Origin: Francisella sp. LA112445
GTDB lineage: Bacteria > Pseudomonadota > Gammaproteobacteria > Francisellales > Francisellaceae
Assembly (NCBI RefSeq): GCF_012224145.1
Contig: NZ_CP041030.1
Location: forward strand, 930,001-994,000
Direction: 5' to 3'
DNA length: 64,000 nucleotides
Under the pieces are notes generated by a model. That model had not been told where the DNA came from. It saw only the letters and a program-made list of their open reading frames with translations, and searched no databases. The translations under genes were made by a program, and so were the position numbers. This document shows positions 9,822 to 19,759 of this stretch, one piece after another (within the stretch, counting starts at the first letter, position 1; each line of letters begins with the position of its first letter).

Positions 9822-10701
9822 TTTTTTTACTATTATTTTTAATATTGAAGTTATCAAAAAGTAGTTTAGCTACTTCTTGTATGACTTTATCTTTAGGTTT
9901 GGCATTTTTTATAGGTTGGGTATATAAAATTGACATTACTATTGCTCGAGAATTATTAGGCCATACAATAGCTACATCATTTGTTGAACCGTAATCACAG
10001 GTTCCAGTTTTATCACCAATTTCCCAACCTTTCGGAAGTTCTGCTGCTATACGATTACTTCCTGTATTATTTTCTTTTAGCCATTTTTTAAATAATATTC
10101 TGTGCTTTTTATCAAGAATATCATTGCTAAAAGCGATCTTATTTAGATCTCTAGTGATTATCTTAGTAGTAGTTTTATTTAAATTATTATTTAAACTAAT
10201 ATTATTAACATCAGGCTCTAGCTCTGTAATTTTTGTAGCATGATCATTAAGTGATAATATAAAGGAGTCTAGTTTTTTTAGACCACCTAATTTATATATC
10301 AAAAGATTTGTAGCAGTATTATCACTTAAAATTGAAGCTCTACAAAGTTCTTTAACGGTCATTTCTTTGCCAGCATATTTCTTTGTTATAGGAGTATATC
10401 CAACTAATTGATTCTTTGAGATTCTTATTTTTTCATTTAATAAGTTTTTATCAGTCATGCTTTCTTTAAGGATAGCTCCAACAACAAGAAATTTATAAAC
10501 ACTACATATTGGAAAGTAGAAAGTTTCATTATGAGTAAAATTATTCCAGTTGTTACGGTTTATAGTATATACACCAACTTTACCACCATAGTGTTTTTCA
10601 ATTTTATGAATATCATTAGATATACGAATATCCTCTGTAGATACCGCAAAAGTAATATTTACAATCGAAAGAAGTAGTAAGCTAAGAATTATTTTTTTCA
10701 T
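9814..10701 (-). CDS. bla: Class A beta-lactamase, FTU-1/BlaA type
   Basis: 295 residues with a signal peptide (about 1-19). All class A motifs are present: S67-V-Y-K70 (Ambler S70-x-x-K73), S126-D-N128 (SDN), E162-P-D-V-N166 (E166/N170 omega loop) and K231-T-G233. C66 directly precedes the catalytic serine and C235 follows K-T-G-T, the C69-C238 pair that forms a disulfide in class A carbapenemases. The Francisella enzyme FTU-1 has this feature. The protein acts in the periplasm. It lies between the dsb-like gene (11 bp) and pth (8 bp overlap), so it is co-transcribed with core genes and not on a mobile element. Activity cannot be judged from sequence. Confidence 0.93.
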   Translation of the reverse strand: MKKIILSLLLLSIVNITFAVSTEDIRISNDIHKIEKHYGGKVGVYTINRNNWNNFTHNETFYFPICSVYKFLVVGAILKESMTDKNLLNEKIRISKNQLVGYTPITKKYAGKEMTVKELCRASILSDNTATNLLIYKLGGLKKLDSFILSLNDHATKITELEPDVNNISLNNNLNKTTTKIITRDLNKIAFSNDILDKKHRILFKKWLKENNTGSNRIAAELPKGWEIGDKTGTCDYGSTNDVAIVWPNNSRAIVMSILYTQPIKNAKPKDKVIQEVAKLLFDNFNIKNNSKKNA

Positions 10702-10712
10702 ATCAGATAAAC

Positions 10713-11558
10713 CTAAAATTGACTTGATGTTAAAAGTAAAAATTCATTAATTTTCTTAACATTATCTTTTTCAGCAATTTTTGCATCTGTAAGAGGTAAC
10801 TTACTGCCTCCAGATATTTTTAAAGCATCTTGAGGCGTTTTATATAATATAGTAGGGAATCCTTCTATATATTTAGAAAGCTTCATATTGTTTTCAGCCT
10901 TTTCGTTTGCCTGAGTATTATTTTTATCATAAGTTTTTGTTTCATGATATTTGATCAATGCTTTCAAAGGATCCTTTGAGTTAAATAAACTTTTAACTAT
11001 AGCTGGACTGTTATGTAGTGCGCCAAGAGGAATCCAACGCACTGCTAATTGGCCAGACTTGATCGCAGGCTGTGTTGCTTCAAATAAGCGATTACAGTAG
11101 CTACAGCTTGGATCTATTACAGCATAAAACTTATGAGGAGCATCATTGCTACCTTGCTGGATATATGAAGCATATTTCTTTATGTTTAAATATAGTTCAT
11201 TAGCCTTGGAGTTTGACGTGAAGTAATTTGCATAAATCTTGTTTAGGCTAGTTAGTTTATTTTCACCTCTATCCCAAACTAAAAGTTCACCATTAACGAT
11301 TACACTACCATCTTCACTTGTAAAAGTAACTGTGCGTTTATTAGGGTCTTTTTTATCTTCAAGAATATATGCCTCAAGATGAAGTCCAGTATCAAAAGTT
11401 TTGATAACTTTATATTGAGGGAATGCTTGCTCAACAATATATAAGCCTTGCTTATTTCCTGATAGTGAACTGTTAATACTAGTTGTACTAAATATGTATA
11501 ATATGAGCACAACAATAATAACAACTAAAGCTAGAATAGATAGGTCTTTTTTTTGCAT
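10713..11558 (-). CDS. DsbG/DsbC-like periplasmic thiol:disulfide isomerase
   Basis: 281 residues with an uncleaved-looking N-terminal membrane helix (about 5-27), a small N-terminal dimerisation-like domain (about 35-95), and a thioredoxin domain. The active site is CSYC in FYAVIDPSCSYCNRLF. The cis-proline region reads EGFPTIL. It shuffles or protects disulfides in the periplasm. The gene sits 10 bp after pilD and 11 bp before a beta-lactamase whose cysteine pair would need correct oxidation, so shared biology is plausible but inferred. Type IV pilin subunits are another possible client, given the adjacent pilD. Confidence 0.85.
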   Translation of the reverse strand: MQKKDLSILALVVIIVVLILYIFSTTSINSSLSGNKQGLYIVEQAFPQYKVIKTFDTGLHLEAYILEDKKDPNKRTVTFTSEDGSVIVNGELLVWDRGENKLTSLNKIYANYFTSNSKANELYLNIKKYASYIQQGSNDAPHKFYAVIDPSCSYCNRLFEATQPAIKSGQLAVRWIPLGALHNSPAIVKSLFNSKDPLKALIKYHETKTYDKNNTQANEKAENNMKLSKYIEGFPTILYKTPQDALKISGGSKLPLTDAKIAEKDNVKKINEFLLLTSSQF

Positions 11559-11568
11559 GTAAGAAGTT

Positions 11569-12417
11569 CTACTGGATATTAATTAGCATGATGTGATTAT
11601 ACCATACATAAATATTATCTTTAGTTAGCAGATAAAAAAATGTAGCTAAAATTATAGCTGGTCCAAATGGTATTATATTTGTTCTGCGTCCTATAATATT
11701 TACAAAAATTGCAATAATAATGCCAAATATGCAACTTGCAAATATCGTATATAAAAGCATAGGGTACCCAAACCAAGCACCTATAGCAGCTAAAAGTTTA
11801 AAATCTCCATAGCCAAAGCCTTCTTTACCTGTAAATATTTTATACACCCAAAATACTACCCATAGTGAGAGGTATCCTATTATTGCTCCCCAAACTGACA
11901 GCCCTAGTGTTGTAAAGACACCATAATAATTAAGGATAATTCCTATCCATAATAGAGTTAAAGTAAAAGAATCTGGTAATATCTTATGTTTTGCATCAAT
12001 AAAAAATAAAGGTATAAAGAAAACACTTAAAACAATAAGGGCTAGACTTTGTACAGTGAATCCAAAGTAATAAAATATTCCAACAAATACTAGAGCGGTA
12101 ATAAGTTCGATTAAAGGATATTCAAAAGATATTTTCTCATGACAAAAATAGCATTTCCCTCTTAAAATAAGCCAGCCTAAAATAGGTATATTGTGACGAT
12201 ATTTTAGTTTATTGTCACATTTTGGACATTTTGATGGAGTTAAAAGGCTAAAGTTTTTAGAAGGTTCTGCTGGGAGCTCTAATATTTCTCGAGCAATAGC
12301 TTTCTCTTCAGAAAAAAGTTTATTTGGTACTCTATAGATTACAACGTTTAAAAAACTACCTATAGCAGCTCCAAATAGAAAAATAAAAAGAAATATTATG
12401 TAGATATCGTAATGCAT
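11569..12417 (-). CDS. pilD: Type IV prepilin peptidase / N-methyltransferase
   Basis: 282 residues. An N-terminal helix with GSFLNVVIYRVP is followed by two C-x-x-C pairs (CPKC and CYFC) of the cytoplasmic methyltransferase domain. Several membrane helices then carry the two catalytic aspartates, one in DAKHKILPD and one in GYGDFKLL (the GxGD motif). It cleaves and methylates prepilins at the inner membrane for type IV pili or type II-like secretion, which Francisella uses. No pilin genes lie in this window. It lies 5 bp downstream of sthA. Confidence 0.95.
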   Translation of the reverse strand: MHYDIYIIFLFIFLFGAAIGSFLNVVIYRVPNKLFSEEKAIAREILELPAEPSKNFSLLTPSKCPKCDNKLKYRHNIPILGWLILRGKCYFCHEKISFEYPLIELITALVFVGIFYYFGFTVQSLALIVLSVFFIPLFFIDAKHKILPDSFTLTLLWIGIILNYYGVFTTLGLSVWGAIIGYLSLWVVFWVYKIFTGKEGFGYGDFKLLAAIGAWFGYPMLLYTIFASCIFGIIIAIFVNIIGRRTNIIPFGPAIILATFFYLLTKDNIYVWYNHIMLINIQ

Positions 12418-12422
12418 AAGTT

Positions 12423-13826
12423 TTACTTATTTTCTTTCTTAGGCAATACACCATTTTTAGGTCTTAGCTTATTAACACCATCAATAGCAGCAATACGATA
12501 AGCCTCAGCCATAGTAGGGTAGTTAAAAGTAGTATTTAAAAAGTATTTGATAGTATTATGTTTACCTGGCATAGATTTGATAGCTTGGCCAATGTGGATA
12601 ATCTCAGATACTCTATGACCAAAAGTATGAATACCAAGGATTTCAAAAGTTTCCTTATGGAATAGTATTTTTAGCATACCTGTTACGCTATTTGATATTT
12701 GAGCACGAGCTAGATCTTTAAAATATGCACGTCCAACTTCATAAGGGATATTCTCATTAGTTAGTTGCTCTTCTGTTTTACCAATACAACTAATCTCTGG
12801 GCGAGTATATATACCTGTTGGGATATCTTCGACTAATTTATCATTACAAGAACCATCTATAATATGTGTCGCAGCAAATCTACCTTGGTTAAAAGCAGAA
12901 GATGCTAAAGATGGGAAGCCAATTACGTCTCCAACTGCATAGATATTTTCCTGAGTTGTCTGATAATTATCATTGACTTGGACAAGTCCTCTTTGAGGGT
13001 TATACTCAACACCGATCTTATCTAGGTTTAATCCTTCAGTATTACCAGCTCTACCTAGGGCAAATAAAACGTAATCAGATTCTATAATTCTACCAGAATT
13101 AAGAGTAGTTATTACCTTATCTCCCTTAGCTTTAATACTTTTATATGTTTCGTTATGGATTAAGTGTATTTTCTGGTTTACTGTAAAGTGATTTGTAAGA
13201 GTTTCAATAATCTCATTATCTAGGAAAGACATTAATTTATCACGAGTATTTATAAGGTTTACTTGAATATTAAGAGTTCCTAGTATAGAAGCATACTCAC
13301 AACCAATTACACCAGCCCCATATATAGTAATTGATCTTATTTGTTTATCTTTTAATTCTAGCAGTTTATCACTATCTAGAATTCTTGGGTGTGTGAAATC
13401 AATATCGTTAGGATGATATGGGCGAGATCCTGTGGATAATATAAATTTCTTAGCAGTAATTACTTCTGTAGAGCCATTTTTACGAGAAATTTTTATCTTA
13501 TGTTTATCAATAAAACTTGCAAAACCATAGAATACATCAATTTCATTTTCAGCATAGCGATTTTTTTTGATTTCTCTTTGTTTTAGAACAATTTCAAAAG
13601 ATGTATCAAGCATCTCTGGGAAGTCATAATGTTTATTATCATGCCAAATTTCTCGTGAAAGTTGCCTTAATGCTTTACTTGGAATTGTACCCCAGTTATT
13701 ACAGCCACCACCAATAGCATCATCTTCTATGATAGCTACTTTTTGACCATTTCTTGTTGCTTTCATAGCAGCACCTTCACCACCAGGGCCACTACCTATA
13801 ATAATAATATCGTAATTGTATTCCAT
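12423..13826 (-). CDS. sthA: Soluble pyridine nucleotide transhydrogenase
   Basis: 467-residue FAD protein of the disulfide-reductase fold. It has an N-terminal dinucleotide site (IIIGSGPGGEGAA), an internal NAD(P) site (IYGAGVIGCEYASILG) and a C-terminal dimer domain. At the redox-disulfide position it reads GGGCNNWGTIPSKALR, with a single cysteine. This is the STH hallmark and separates it from lipoamide dehydrogenase, which has a C-x4-C pair. It exchanges reducing equivalents between NADPH and NAD+. It is the first gene of the minus-strand run to ychF. Confidence 0.93.
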   Translation of the reverse strand: MEYNYDIIIIGSGPGGEGAAMKATRNGQKVAIIEDDAIGGGCNNWGTIPSKALRQLSREIWHDNKHYDFPEMLDTSFEIVLKQREIKKNRYAENEIDVFYGFASFIDKHKIKISRKNGSTEVITAKKFILSTGSRPYHPNDIDFTHPRILDSDKLLELKDKQIRSITIYGAGVIGCEYASILGTLNIQVNLINTRDKLMSFLDNEIIETLTNHFTVNQKIHLIHNETYKSIKAKGDKVITTLNSGRIIESDYVLFALGRAGNTEGLNLDKIGVEYNPQRGLVQVNDNYQTTQENIYAVGDVIGFPSLASSAFNQGRFAATHIIDGSCNDKLVEDIPTGIYTRPEISCIGKTEEQLTNENIPYEVGRAYFKDLARAQISNSVTGMLKILFHKETFEILGIHTFGHRVSEIIHIGQAIKSMPGKHNTIKYFLNTTFNYPTMAEAYRIAAIDGVNKLRPKNGVLPKKENK

Positions 13827-13915
13827 GGTTTAACTCCACACCAAATCTTGCATATAGAATTTATAAAAGAAATGATAACATAGTATGATCTTATATTAAG
13901 TATATTTTGATTAAA

Positions 13916-15073
13916 TTATTTATATTTTATAAGCATTTCAGCAATTTTTTTGGTAGGTGAAACTATTTGATCTACTCCTATGTTACTAGCTATGCTAATA
14001 CTCTCATTCTTATCTAGTTTGATAGAGATTTTAGGTTGAGAGTCTTTATGAAGCTCCTTTAAAACTTCTTTTATAGCTAATAAAGTTAGAATATTATCTG
14101 AGTCTTTCTCATTTAGGATAAAAACACTTTTTGCTGTAGCAATATTTGCTTTTTTAAGAGCATCATAATCATATGATTCAGCATCTATGAAGTGTTTTTT
14201 TTCTTCAACATCTATATTTACAAATTTTTGTAGATAGTTTTTTTCAATAACTACAAGATTATCAATATGTGACTCTAAATAGTCTTTTATTAAGCATTTA
14301 GTAATTTCAGTGTAACCACAAATTACAATATGATCTTTCATAAAAAGAACTCCATCTTTTTGTTTAAATTTTTCAGTAATTTTGCTGATAATGCTGCCAG
14401 CTGATACAGTTATAATTGTTGCAAATAGTCCAATACCTATAATCATAATAGATACTGTAAAAAGTTTTGCCTCTTCTGTAAGAGGGTGGATGTCACCATA
14501 TCCAACAGTACTAAATGTAACTATAGTAAAGTAAATAGCATCAGATATAGTTTTTATACCATCAAATTGATCCTTTAAATAATATAAGCCGATAACACTA
14601 TAGCCAATAGCTAGAAAAAAGGTAATTGCTAAAACAAACTGATAGAATGTAAGCTTTTTTGAGTTCTTTTTATTAAATGTTTTTCTAAAGATTATTAGTA
14701 ATATAATCTCAATAATATGTGTGAAAAATGCAATATTATAGGATATATGTCTATCTTGGATATAATCACCAACTATAGATAGGCAGATAAATATAACAGC
14801 TAAAAACCAAAAAGATCTTTTTCTAAGATAAACACCTCGAGCAATAATTATCATGAAATACCCTAGAAGAAGAGGTAAAAAAACCCCTAGTCCAGTATTG
14901 TATTTCATACCAATATCATATAAATCTGAAGGGATTTGTGTATCTATATTTATAGAAAAAATTCGATTAATAATGGGTATAGCAACTGCTAATATTGTAA
15001 TAAAACCATTTAAGGTAAGGGTAATAGAAATAAATAGGGGAATATATTTTGAATATTTTTCTCTAAAAGTCAT
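13916..15073 (-). CDS. Voltage-gated-like potassium channel with TrkA-N domain
   Basis: About 385 residues. The N-terminal half is hydrophobic (several helices), then a pore loop with the K+ selectivity filter TFSTVGYGDIHP and a following helix. A cytoplasmic RCK/TrkA-N Rossmann domain follows (about 245-380; HIVICGYTEITKCL). The layout is that of E. coli Kch. I take the ATG at 15073; the longer reading needs a TTG. It probably controls membrane potential or K+ flux. The terminal RCK part is short and lacks a TrkA-C domain. Confidence 0.88.
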   Translation of the reverse strand: MTFREKYSKYIPLFISITLTLNGFITILAVAIPIINRIFSINIDTQIPSDLYDIGMKYNTGLGVFLPLLLGYFMIIIARGVYLRKRSFWFLAVIFICLSIVGDYIQDRHISYNIAFFTHIIEIILLIIFRKTFNKKNSKKLTFYQFVLAITFFLAIGYSVIGLYYLKDQFDGIKTISDAIYFTIVTFSTVGYGDIHPLTEEAKLFTVSIMIIGIGLFATIITVSAGSIISKITEKFKQKDGVLFMKDHIVICGYTEITKCLIKDYLESHIDNLVVIEKNYLQKFVNIDVEEKKHFIDAESYDYDALKKANIATAKSVFILNEKDSDNILTLLAIKEVLKELHKDSQPKISIKLDKNESISIASNIGVDQIVSPTKKIAEMLIKYK

Positions 15074-15148
15074 CAACAAAATATTAACTTAAAAATCTAG
15101 TTAATCAATTATAAGATATAGTTGGGGTAAAATATAGCTAATCTATAC

Positions 15149-16606
15149 TTAGATGTGAGCAAGTTTTCTAATTCTTGGGATTATTAGATACATTAAAAAT
15201 GCTGCAATAGCTGCTACTAAAGTTAAAATAGAGAATAATATTAGGTAGCTTGAATTTGTTTGAGTCGGTGTAGCATGTATATCTGGAGATGCAACTAGCA
15301 TTGATAATAAACTAGCTATAACCCCTGATGTGCCGCCAGTTACAACCATCCATGATCCCATCATTAAACCTTGAAGCTTTGGATTTGCAAGTTTACCAAC
15401 CATTGCATAACCAGTAGGGCCAATTAGTAGCTCACCAATAGACTGGAAAGCATAGCTTAAGATTAGCCAGATAGCAGCAGTATACCCTGCGGTATTTGCA
15501 CATAATATACCTATGATAAGCATTAAGAACCCAATAGCCATAAAAATAATACTAAAACAAAACTGCATTGGGAAAGAAAAAATAAATCGTTTACGGATGA
15601 TTATTAATATACTTGGCAGTAGCATGCCACCTATAGCTATAACTATAGTATTTACATTTTGGAACCATTGGGTAGGTATTAAAAACCCTAAAAAATGTCT
15701 ATTTACATTTGCTTCTGTAAATACAGTAAGTGCCATTGGAGCAAGGGAGTAAGCCGACCAGAAAACAAGACCAAAACAAGCTAATATAAAATAGGCATAA
15801 ACTTTTTCTTTTTGTTCTTTCTGTCGTTGTGCATTTGCTATAGGAATAAACATAGCTAGTAATAATATACCGATACCAAGGACTATATAGTTGGTATTTA
15901 GAGGGTATTGAAGTGCTAAAAATAATAAAGCAATCACTAAAAGTATAATAATAAAGGCAAATGAATTATTTTTTACTAAGATATGTGCTCCAAGTTTTTC
16001 AACATTTTTAACTAGAGGAGTTGTTCTATCTGCAACTGTCTTCCAGCTAGTAGCTAAAAGTATAAATGCAATAACATTTGTGATAGCTGTTAATAGAAAT
16101 AAAGTGTTGTAGCTATTATCTTGTTGGAATACCCCAGCAACAGTAAATCCTATAAAAAAGCCAATATTCATCCCAGCATAGTTCCAGTAAAAAGCACTTT
16201 CTCGACTACTGTCATCATTCTCAAACTGTTGTGTTAGCATCATGTTTATACATGGCACATTCATACCACTACCTGATAAAAATAATGCTAAAGCAATATA
16301 TAGGTTTTCTGTAGATGGAAATGATAAAAATAAACAGGCTATTGTTTGTAATAACATGCCGATTAGAAAAAGAGATCTATAACTAATTAAGCGACCACCT
16401 ACATAGCCACCTAAAAGATGAAGTCCGTAATTAAATGCTACAAAAACTCCCATCACAGCGCTAGCCTTAGTAACTGTAAATCCAAGTCCTTGAGTCATAA
16501 ATAAAACTAGAGTAGAGTAAAGAACAGCAAAACTAATTGTTGAAACAAGTTGTGTTATTAATAATAGTCTCGAAGCATTTTTAAATAATGAAAAATTTAT
16601 TGACAT
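15149..16606 (-). CDS. POT/PTR2-family peptide transporter, atypical helix 1
   Basis: 485 residues with about 12-14 hydrophobic helices. The pattern of proton-coupled oligopeptide transporters is visible: GGYVGGRLIS after helix 2 and GPTGYAMVGKLANPKLQGLMMGSW near helix 10-11. The helix 1 motif E-x-x-E-R, needed for proton coupling in DtpA-type members, is not present. The aligned stretch reads ITQLVSTISF, with no glutamate or arginine. The protein is otherwise complete. Substrate and coupling mode are uncertain. It lies downstream of hslUV on the same strand (72 bp) but is probably separate. Confidence 0.82.
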   Translation of the reverse strand: MSINFSLFKNASRLLLITQLVSTISFAVLYSTLVLFMTQGLGFTVTKASAVMGVFVAFNYGLHLLGGYVGGRLISYRSLFLIGMLLQTIACLFLSFPSTENLYIALALFLSGSGMNVPCINMMLTQQFENDDSSRESAFYWNYAGMNIGFFIGFTVAGVFQQDNSYNTLFLLTAITNVIAFILLATSWKTVADRTTPLVKNVEKLGAHILVKNNSFAFIIILLVIALLFLALQYPLNTNYIVLGIGILLLAMFIPIANAQRQKEQKEKVYAYFILACFGLVFWSAYSLAPMALTVFTEANVNRHFLGFLIPTQWFQNVNTIVIAIGGMLLPSILIIIRKRFIFSFPMQFCFSIIFMAIGFLMLIIGILCANTAGYTAAIWLILSYAFQSIGELLIGPTGYAMVGKLANPKLQGLMMGSWMVVTGGTSGVIASLLSMLVASPDIHATPTQTNSSYLILFSILTLVAAIAAFLMYLIIPRIRKLAHI

Positions 16607-16678
16607 TCTAAATGATTGTAATTAAAAGAGTAGATAATTATACGATAAAGAATAAGTATTTGCTATATGACGTTAGTA

Positions 16679-18046
16679 CTATAGGATGTATTGGCTTAGG
16701 TCTTTATTTTTAACTAATGTTCCTAACTTCTCGTTAACATATTCAGTAGTTATGTTAATAGTTTTATTATCAAGTTCTGGAGCATCAAAAGATATTTCTT
16801 CTAAAAGTCTTTCCATAACTGTATGTAATCTTCTAGCTCCAATGTTTTCAACTTCTTCGTTAACTTGATAAGATATTTCAGCTATTTTTCTAATAGCATC
16901 TTCATCAAAGCTGAGTTCAACACCTTCAGTTTTCATTAGAGCTATATATTGCTTAAGGATAGAACAATCAGGTTCTTTTAATATTCTTACAAAATCTTCG
17001 ATTTCTAGTGATTTTAGTTCAACTCGAATAGGCAATCTACCTTGTAGCTCTGGGATAAGATCAGATGGCTTAGCAACATGGAACGCCCCTGAAGCGATAA
17101 ATAGTATATGATCTGTCTTAATCATGCCATATTTTGTAGAGACAGTTGAGCCTTCTACTAAAGGTAGTAGATCACGTTGAACACCTTCACGAGATACATC
17201 AGCTCCAGAGTTACTAGATTTTTTACAAACCTTGTCAATCTCATCTAAAAATACAATACCATTTTGTTCAACTGACTCTAAAGCACGAGCTTTTATATCT
17301 TCTTCATTGATAAGCTTAGCAGCTTCTTCATCTTGAACAAGTTTGATAGCATCTTTAATTTTCATCTTCTTATTTTTCTTCTTGTCACTACTTAGACTAG
17401 AAAATAAATCTTGAAGCTGGTTTGTCATGTCTTCCATTCCTGGAGGTCCCATAACTCCTATACTCTTAGGTGCAGCAGCTACTTCAATCTCAATCTCTTT
17501 ATCATCAAGCTCGCCATTTTTTATTTTATTTCTAAAAATTTCACGAGTTTTATTTTCTTTTTCTTTCTTAGAAGAAGCATCTTCTGCTGGCTCATTAGCA
17601 AATCCAACCTTAGATTCAGTTGCTCTTGCTGGTGGAATTAGAACATCTAGAATTCTATCTTCAGCTAATCTAGCAGCTTTTTCTGTAACTTGCTTTTTAG
17701 CATCTTCACGCTTCATTTTTACAGCCATTTCAACTAGATCACGGATAATAGACTCAACATCCTTACCAACGTAGCCAACTTCTGTAAATTTAGTAGCTTC
17801 TACTTTGATAAATGGAGCATCTGCTAGTTTTGCAAGTCTACGAGCTATTTCTGTTTTACCAACACCTGTTGGACCAATCATTAAGATATTTTTAGGAGTG
17901 ACTTCTTGACGCATTTCACTATCAAGTTGCATTCTACGCCATCTGTTACGTAATGCGATAGCTACAGCTTTCTTTGCATCATTTTGACCAATAATATGTC
18001 TTTCTAATTCATGTACGATTGTTTTTGGAGTCATTATTTCTGCCAT
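16679..18046 (-). CDS. hslU: ATP-dependent protease ATPase subunit HslU
   Basis: 455 residues, AAA+ unfoldase of the HslVU protease. N-terminal [10 protein letters not shown], Walker A GPTGVGKT and Walker B IVFLDEID are all present. The variable I-domain runs from about 110 to 240 (charged, lysine-rich), and the C-terminus ends in the hydrophobic tail that docks HslV. The stop of hslV and this start are 7 bp apart, so the two form one operon with the protease subunit first. Confidence 0.97.
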   Translation of the reverse strand: MAEIMTPKTIVHELERHIIGQNDAKKAVAIALRNRWRRMQLDSEMRQEVTPKNILMIGPTGVGKTEIARRLAKLADAPFIKVEATKFTEVGYVGKDVESIIRDLVEMAVKMKREDAKKQVTEKAARLAEDRILDVLIPPARATESKVGFANEPAEDASSKKEKENKTREIFRNKIKNGELDDKEIEIEVAAAPKSIGVMGPPGMEDMTNQLQDLFSSLSSDKKKNKKMKIKDAIKLVQDEEAAKLINEEDIKARALESVEQNGIVFLDEIDKVCKKSSNSGADVSREGVQRDLLPLVEGSTVSTKYGMIKTDHILFIASGAFHVAKPSDLIPELQGRLPIRVELKSLEIEDFVRILKEPDCSILKQYIALMKTEGVELSFDEDAIRKIAEISYQVNEEVENIGARRLHTVMERLLEEISFDAPELDNKTINITTEYVNEKLGTLVKNKDLSQYIL

Positions 18047-18053
18047 GGTATAA

Positions 18054-18605
18054 CTATCCTTTTTTGTTTTCTAAACTTTCTATAGTGAAATTATGATTTG
18101 TATAAATACAAGTGTCAGCTGCGATAGTTAGACTTTTTCTAACAATTTCTTCTGCTGAAAAATCTGTGTTTTCAACAAGAGCAGTAGCTGCAGAACGTGC
18201 ATACGTAGAACCTGAGCCAATAGATATAATGTCATTTTTATCTGCAGCCATTACATCACCAACCCCAGAAATTAAAAGAGATAGTTTTTCATCAGCTACT
18301 ATAATCATAGCTTCTAGCTTACTTAGCATTCTATCTAGACGCCATTCCCTAACCATCTCAACAGCTGCACGTTCTAAGTTTCCTTGGTAAAATTCTAATT
18401 TTTGTTCAAATTTTTCAAATAGTGTGAAAGCATCTGCAGTTGAGCCTGCAAAACCAGTAAGTACTTTACCACCATTTAATTTTCTAACTTTTACAATATT
18501 ATCTTTTGCTACAGTATGACCTAAAGTTGCTTGACCATCACCACCGATTACTACTTTATCACCTTTTCTAACACAAAGAATAGTAGTTCCTTTCATTGTT
18601 TCCAT
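18054..18605 (-). CDS. hslV: ATP-dependent protease peptidase subunit HslV
   Basis: 183 residues. The T1 protease signature is clear: a [23 protein letters not shown] start, with the first threonine becoming the active site after removal of a short propeptide (METMKG). The propeptide is longer than the single methionine in E. coli. AAAGGA precedes the ATG at 18605 by about 8 nt, supporting this start. It forms the HslVU degradation complex in the cytoplasm with the downstream ATPase. Confidence 0.96.
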   Translation of the reverse strand: METMKGTTILCVRKGDKVVIGGDGQATLGHTVAKDNIVKVRKLNGGKVLTGFAGSTADAFTLFEKFEQKLEFYQGNLERAAVEMVREWRLDRMLSKLEAMIIVADEKLSLLISGVGDVMAADKNDIISIGSGSTYARSAATALVENTDFSAEEIVRKSLTIAADTCIYTNHNFTIESLENKKG

Positions 18606-18647
18606 ATTATTATTCCTTTATTCGGCGTTGTTAAAATAATCTATTTA

Positions 18648-18680
18648 ATATAAGGTGGTACTGATGTCAGATTTTACAAG
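18648..18680 (-). promoter_or_regulatory. Candidate heat-shock (sigma-32-like) promoter of hslVU
   Basis: On the minus strand CTTGTAAAA (complement of 18672-18680) is followed after about 13 bp by CCACCTTATAT (complement of 18648-18658), about 40 bp upstream of the hslV ATG. It resembles the CTTGAA / CCCATAT pattern of sigma-32 promoters and fits hslVU regulation elsewhere. The match is partial. Confidence 0.35.
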
Positions 18681-18794
18681 TTTTTTTAGTATTATTTTTT
18701 AACTTTATTGCATGTCTTTACTTTTAAGGCACAAAAATATTAAAAATTATGTTATATTTTAGCTTGTTTTATTTGTTAAAAGAGTGTTTTGGGT

Positions 18795-19547
18795 ATGAGT
18801 AATTTAAACTTTAAAGAAACAATTTCACTAGCTACTACTATATATAAAAGAGCATTTAAGATAACTTTTGCTTTGGCGTTTATGCTTTCTTTTATATCAG
18901 AGTTTTGCTTAGTATATCTAATGCAGCATGGTATGGCTGAGTATATCGAAAGTGGTGGAAAGAACCTTCCTGATAATTTTCCAGGAGGAAATATCTTAGC
19001 GCTAATGATTTTAGTAATCATGGTAGCAACTATATTTGTCTATGCAATGATAATTATATTACAGGGGATTATGGTTAAGCATGAGATGAAAGCGTCTGAT
19101 GCTATAAGAGTAGCTCTACAAATATTTCCAAAAAGAGTATTTCCTTTTATAGGCATTTTCTTGCTTTCGATGATTGTAATGTCAGTGCTGACAATGTTTT
19201 TACAATATATAGGTATCTTTATAACTATATTGTTATTCCTAACTGTGATGCCTGCGGTACTTTTAGATCAAAAAGGTGTTTTTGAATCAATATCTAGTAA
19301 TTTTGCTATAATCAAAAATAATTTCTTTTATATGCTTAGAGTAGCAGTAACTGTATTAGCTCTTATGATTGTAAAACCTCTACTTACTTTTGGTTTGATT
19401 TATCTTTTGAAAAATATGAACACCGAAGTTAATTCATTAGAAATGAGTATACAAAATATTGTTGTAACAGTGGTTGATGCTTTTATTTTGCCTTTTATAT
19501 TTGCTATTAGTGTGGGAGCCTTCTTTTCTACAAAAAGTAAGCATTAA
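18795..19547 (+). CDS. YciC-like (UPF0259) integral membrane protein
   Basis: About 250 residues with six predicted membrane helices. The segment PAVLLDQKGVFESISSNFAI, followed by a membrane re-entry, resembles the core of E. coli YciC (UPF0259). The order of helices and length (YciC is 247) agree. No function is established for the family. The start is the ATG at 18795; a longer reading would use a TTG at 18789. It is divergent from hslVU and single. Confidence 0.6.
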   Translation: MSNLNFKETISLATTIYKRAFKITFALAFMLSFISEFCLVYLMQHGMAEYIESGGKNLPDNFPGGNILALMILVIMVATIFVYAMIIILQGIMVKHEMKASDAIRVALQIFPKRVFPFIGIFLLSMIVMSVLTMFLQYIGIFITILLFLTVMPAVLLDQKGVFESISSNFAIIKNNFFYMLRVAVTVLALMIVKPLLTFGLIYLLKNMNTEVNSLEMSIQNIVVTVVDAFILPFIFAISVGAFFSTKSKH

Positions 19548-19759
19548 AAAACAATTCAATCAAATTGATATTTCATGATTTTTCTAAATATTTAGCCATA
19601 ATCAAAAAGTCTTTTATGTTATAAATCTAGAGTTTTTAAATTTTCAAAAAATTAAATAGAAAATATGATGATTAAAGTGCTGATTAATTTATTGACAATG
19701 CTTATGCGTTGTTTTAGCGTAGAAATACACACGAGTATTAACTAGATAGAATTAACTGT

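Noticed and set aside
17411-17774. Two plus-strand ORFs of 76 and 115 residues
   Set aside because: They are antisense shadows of the serine- and lysine-rich insertion domain of hslU; composition reflects the opposite strand.
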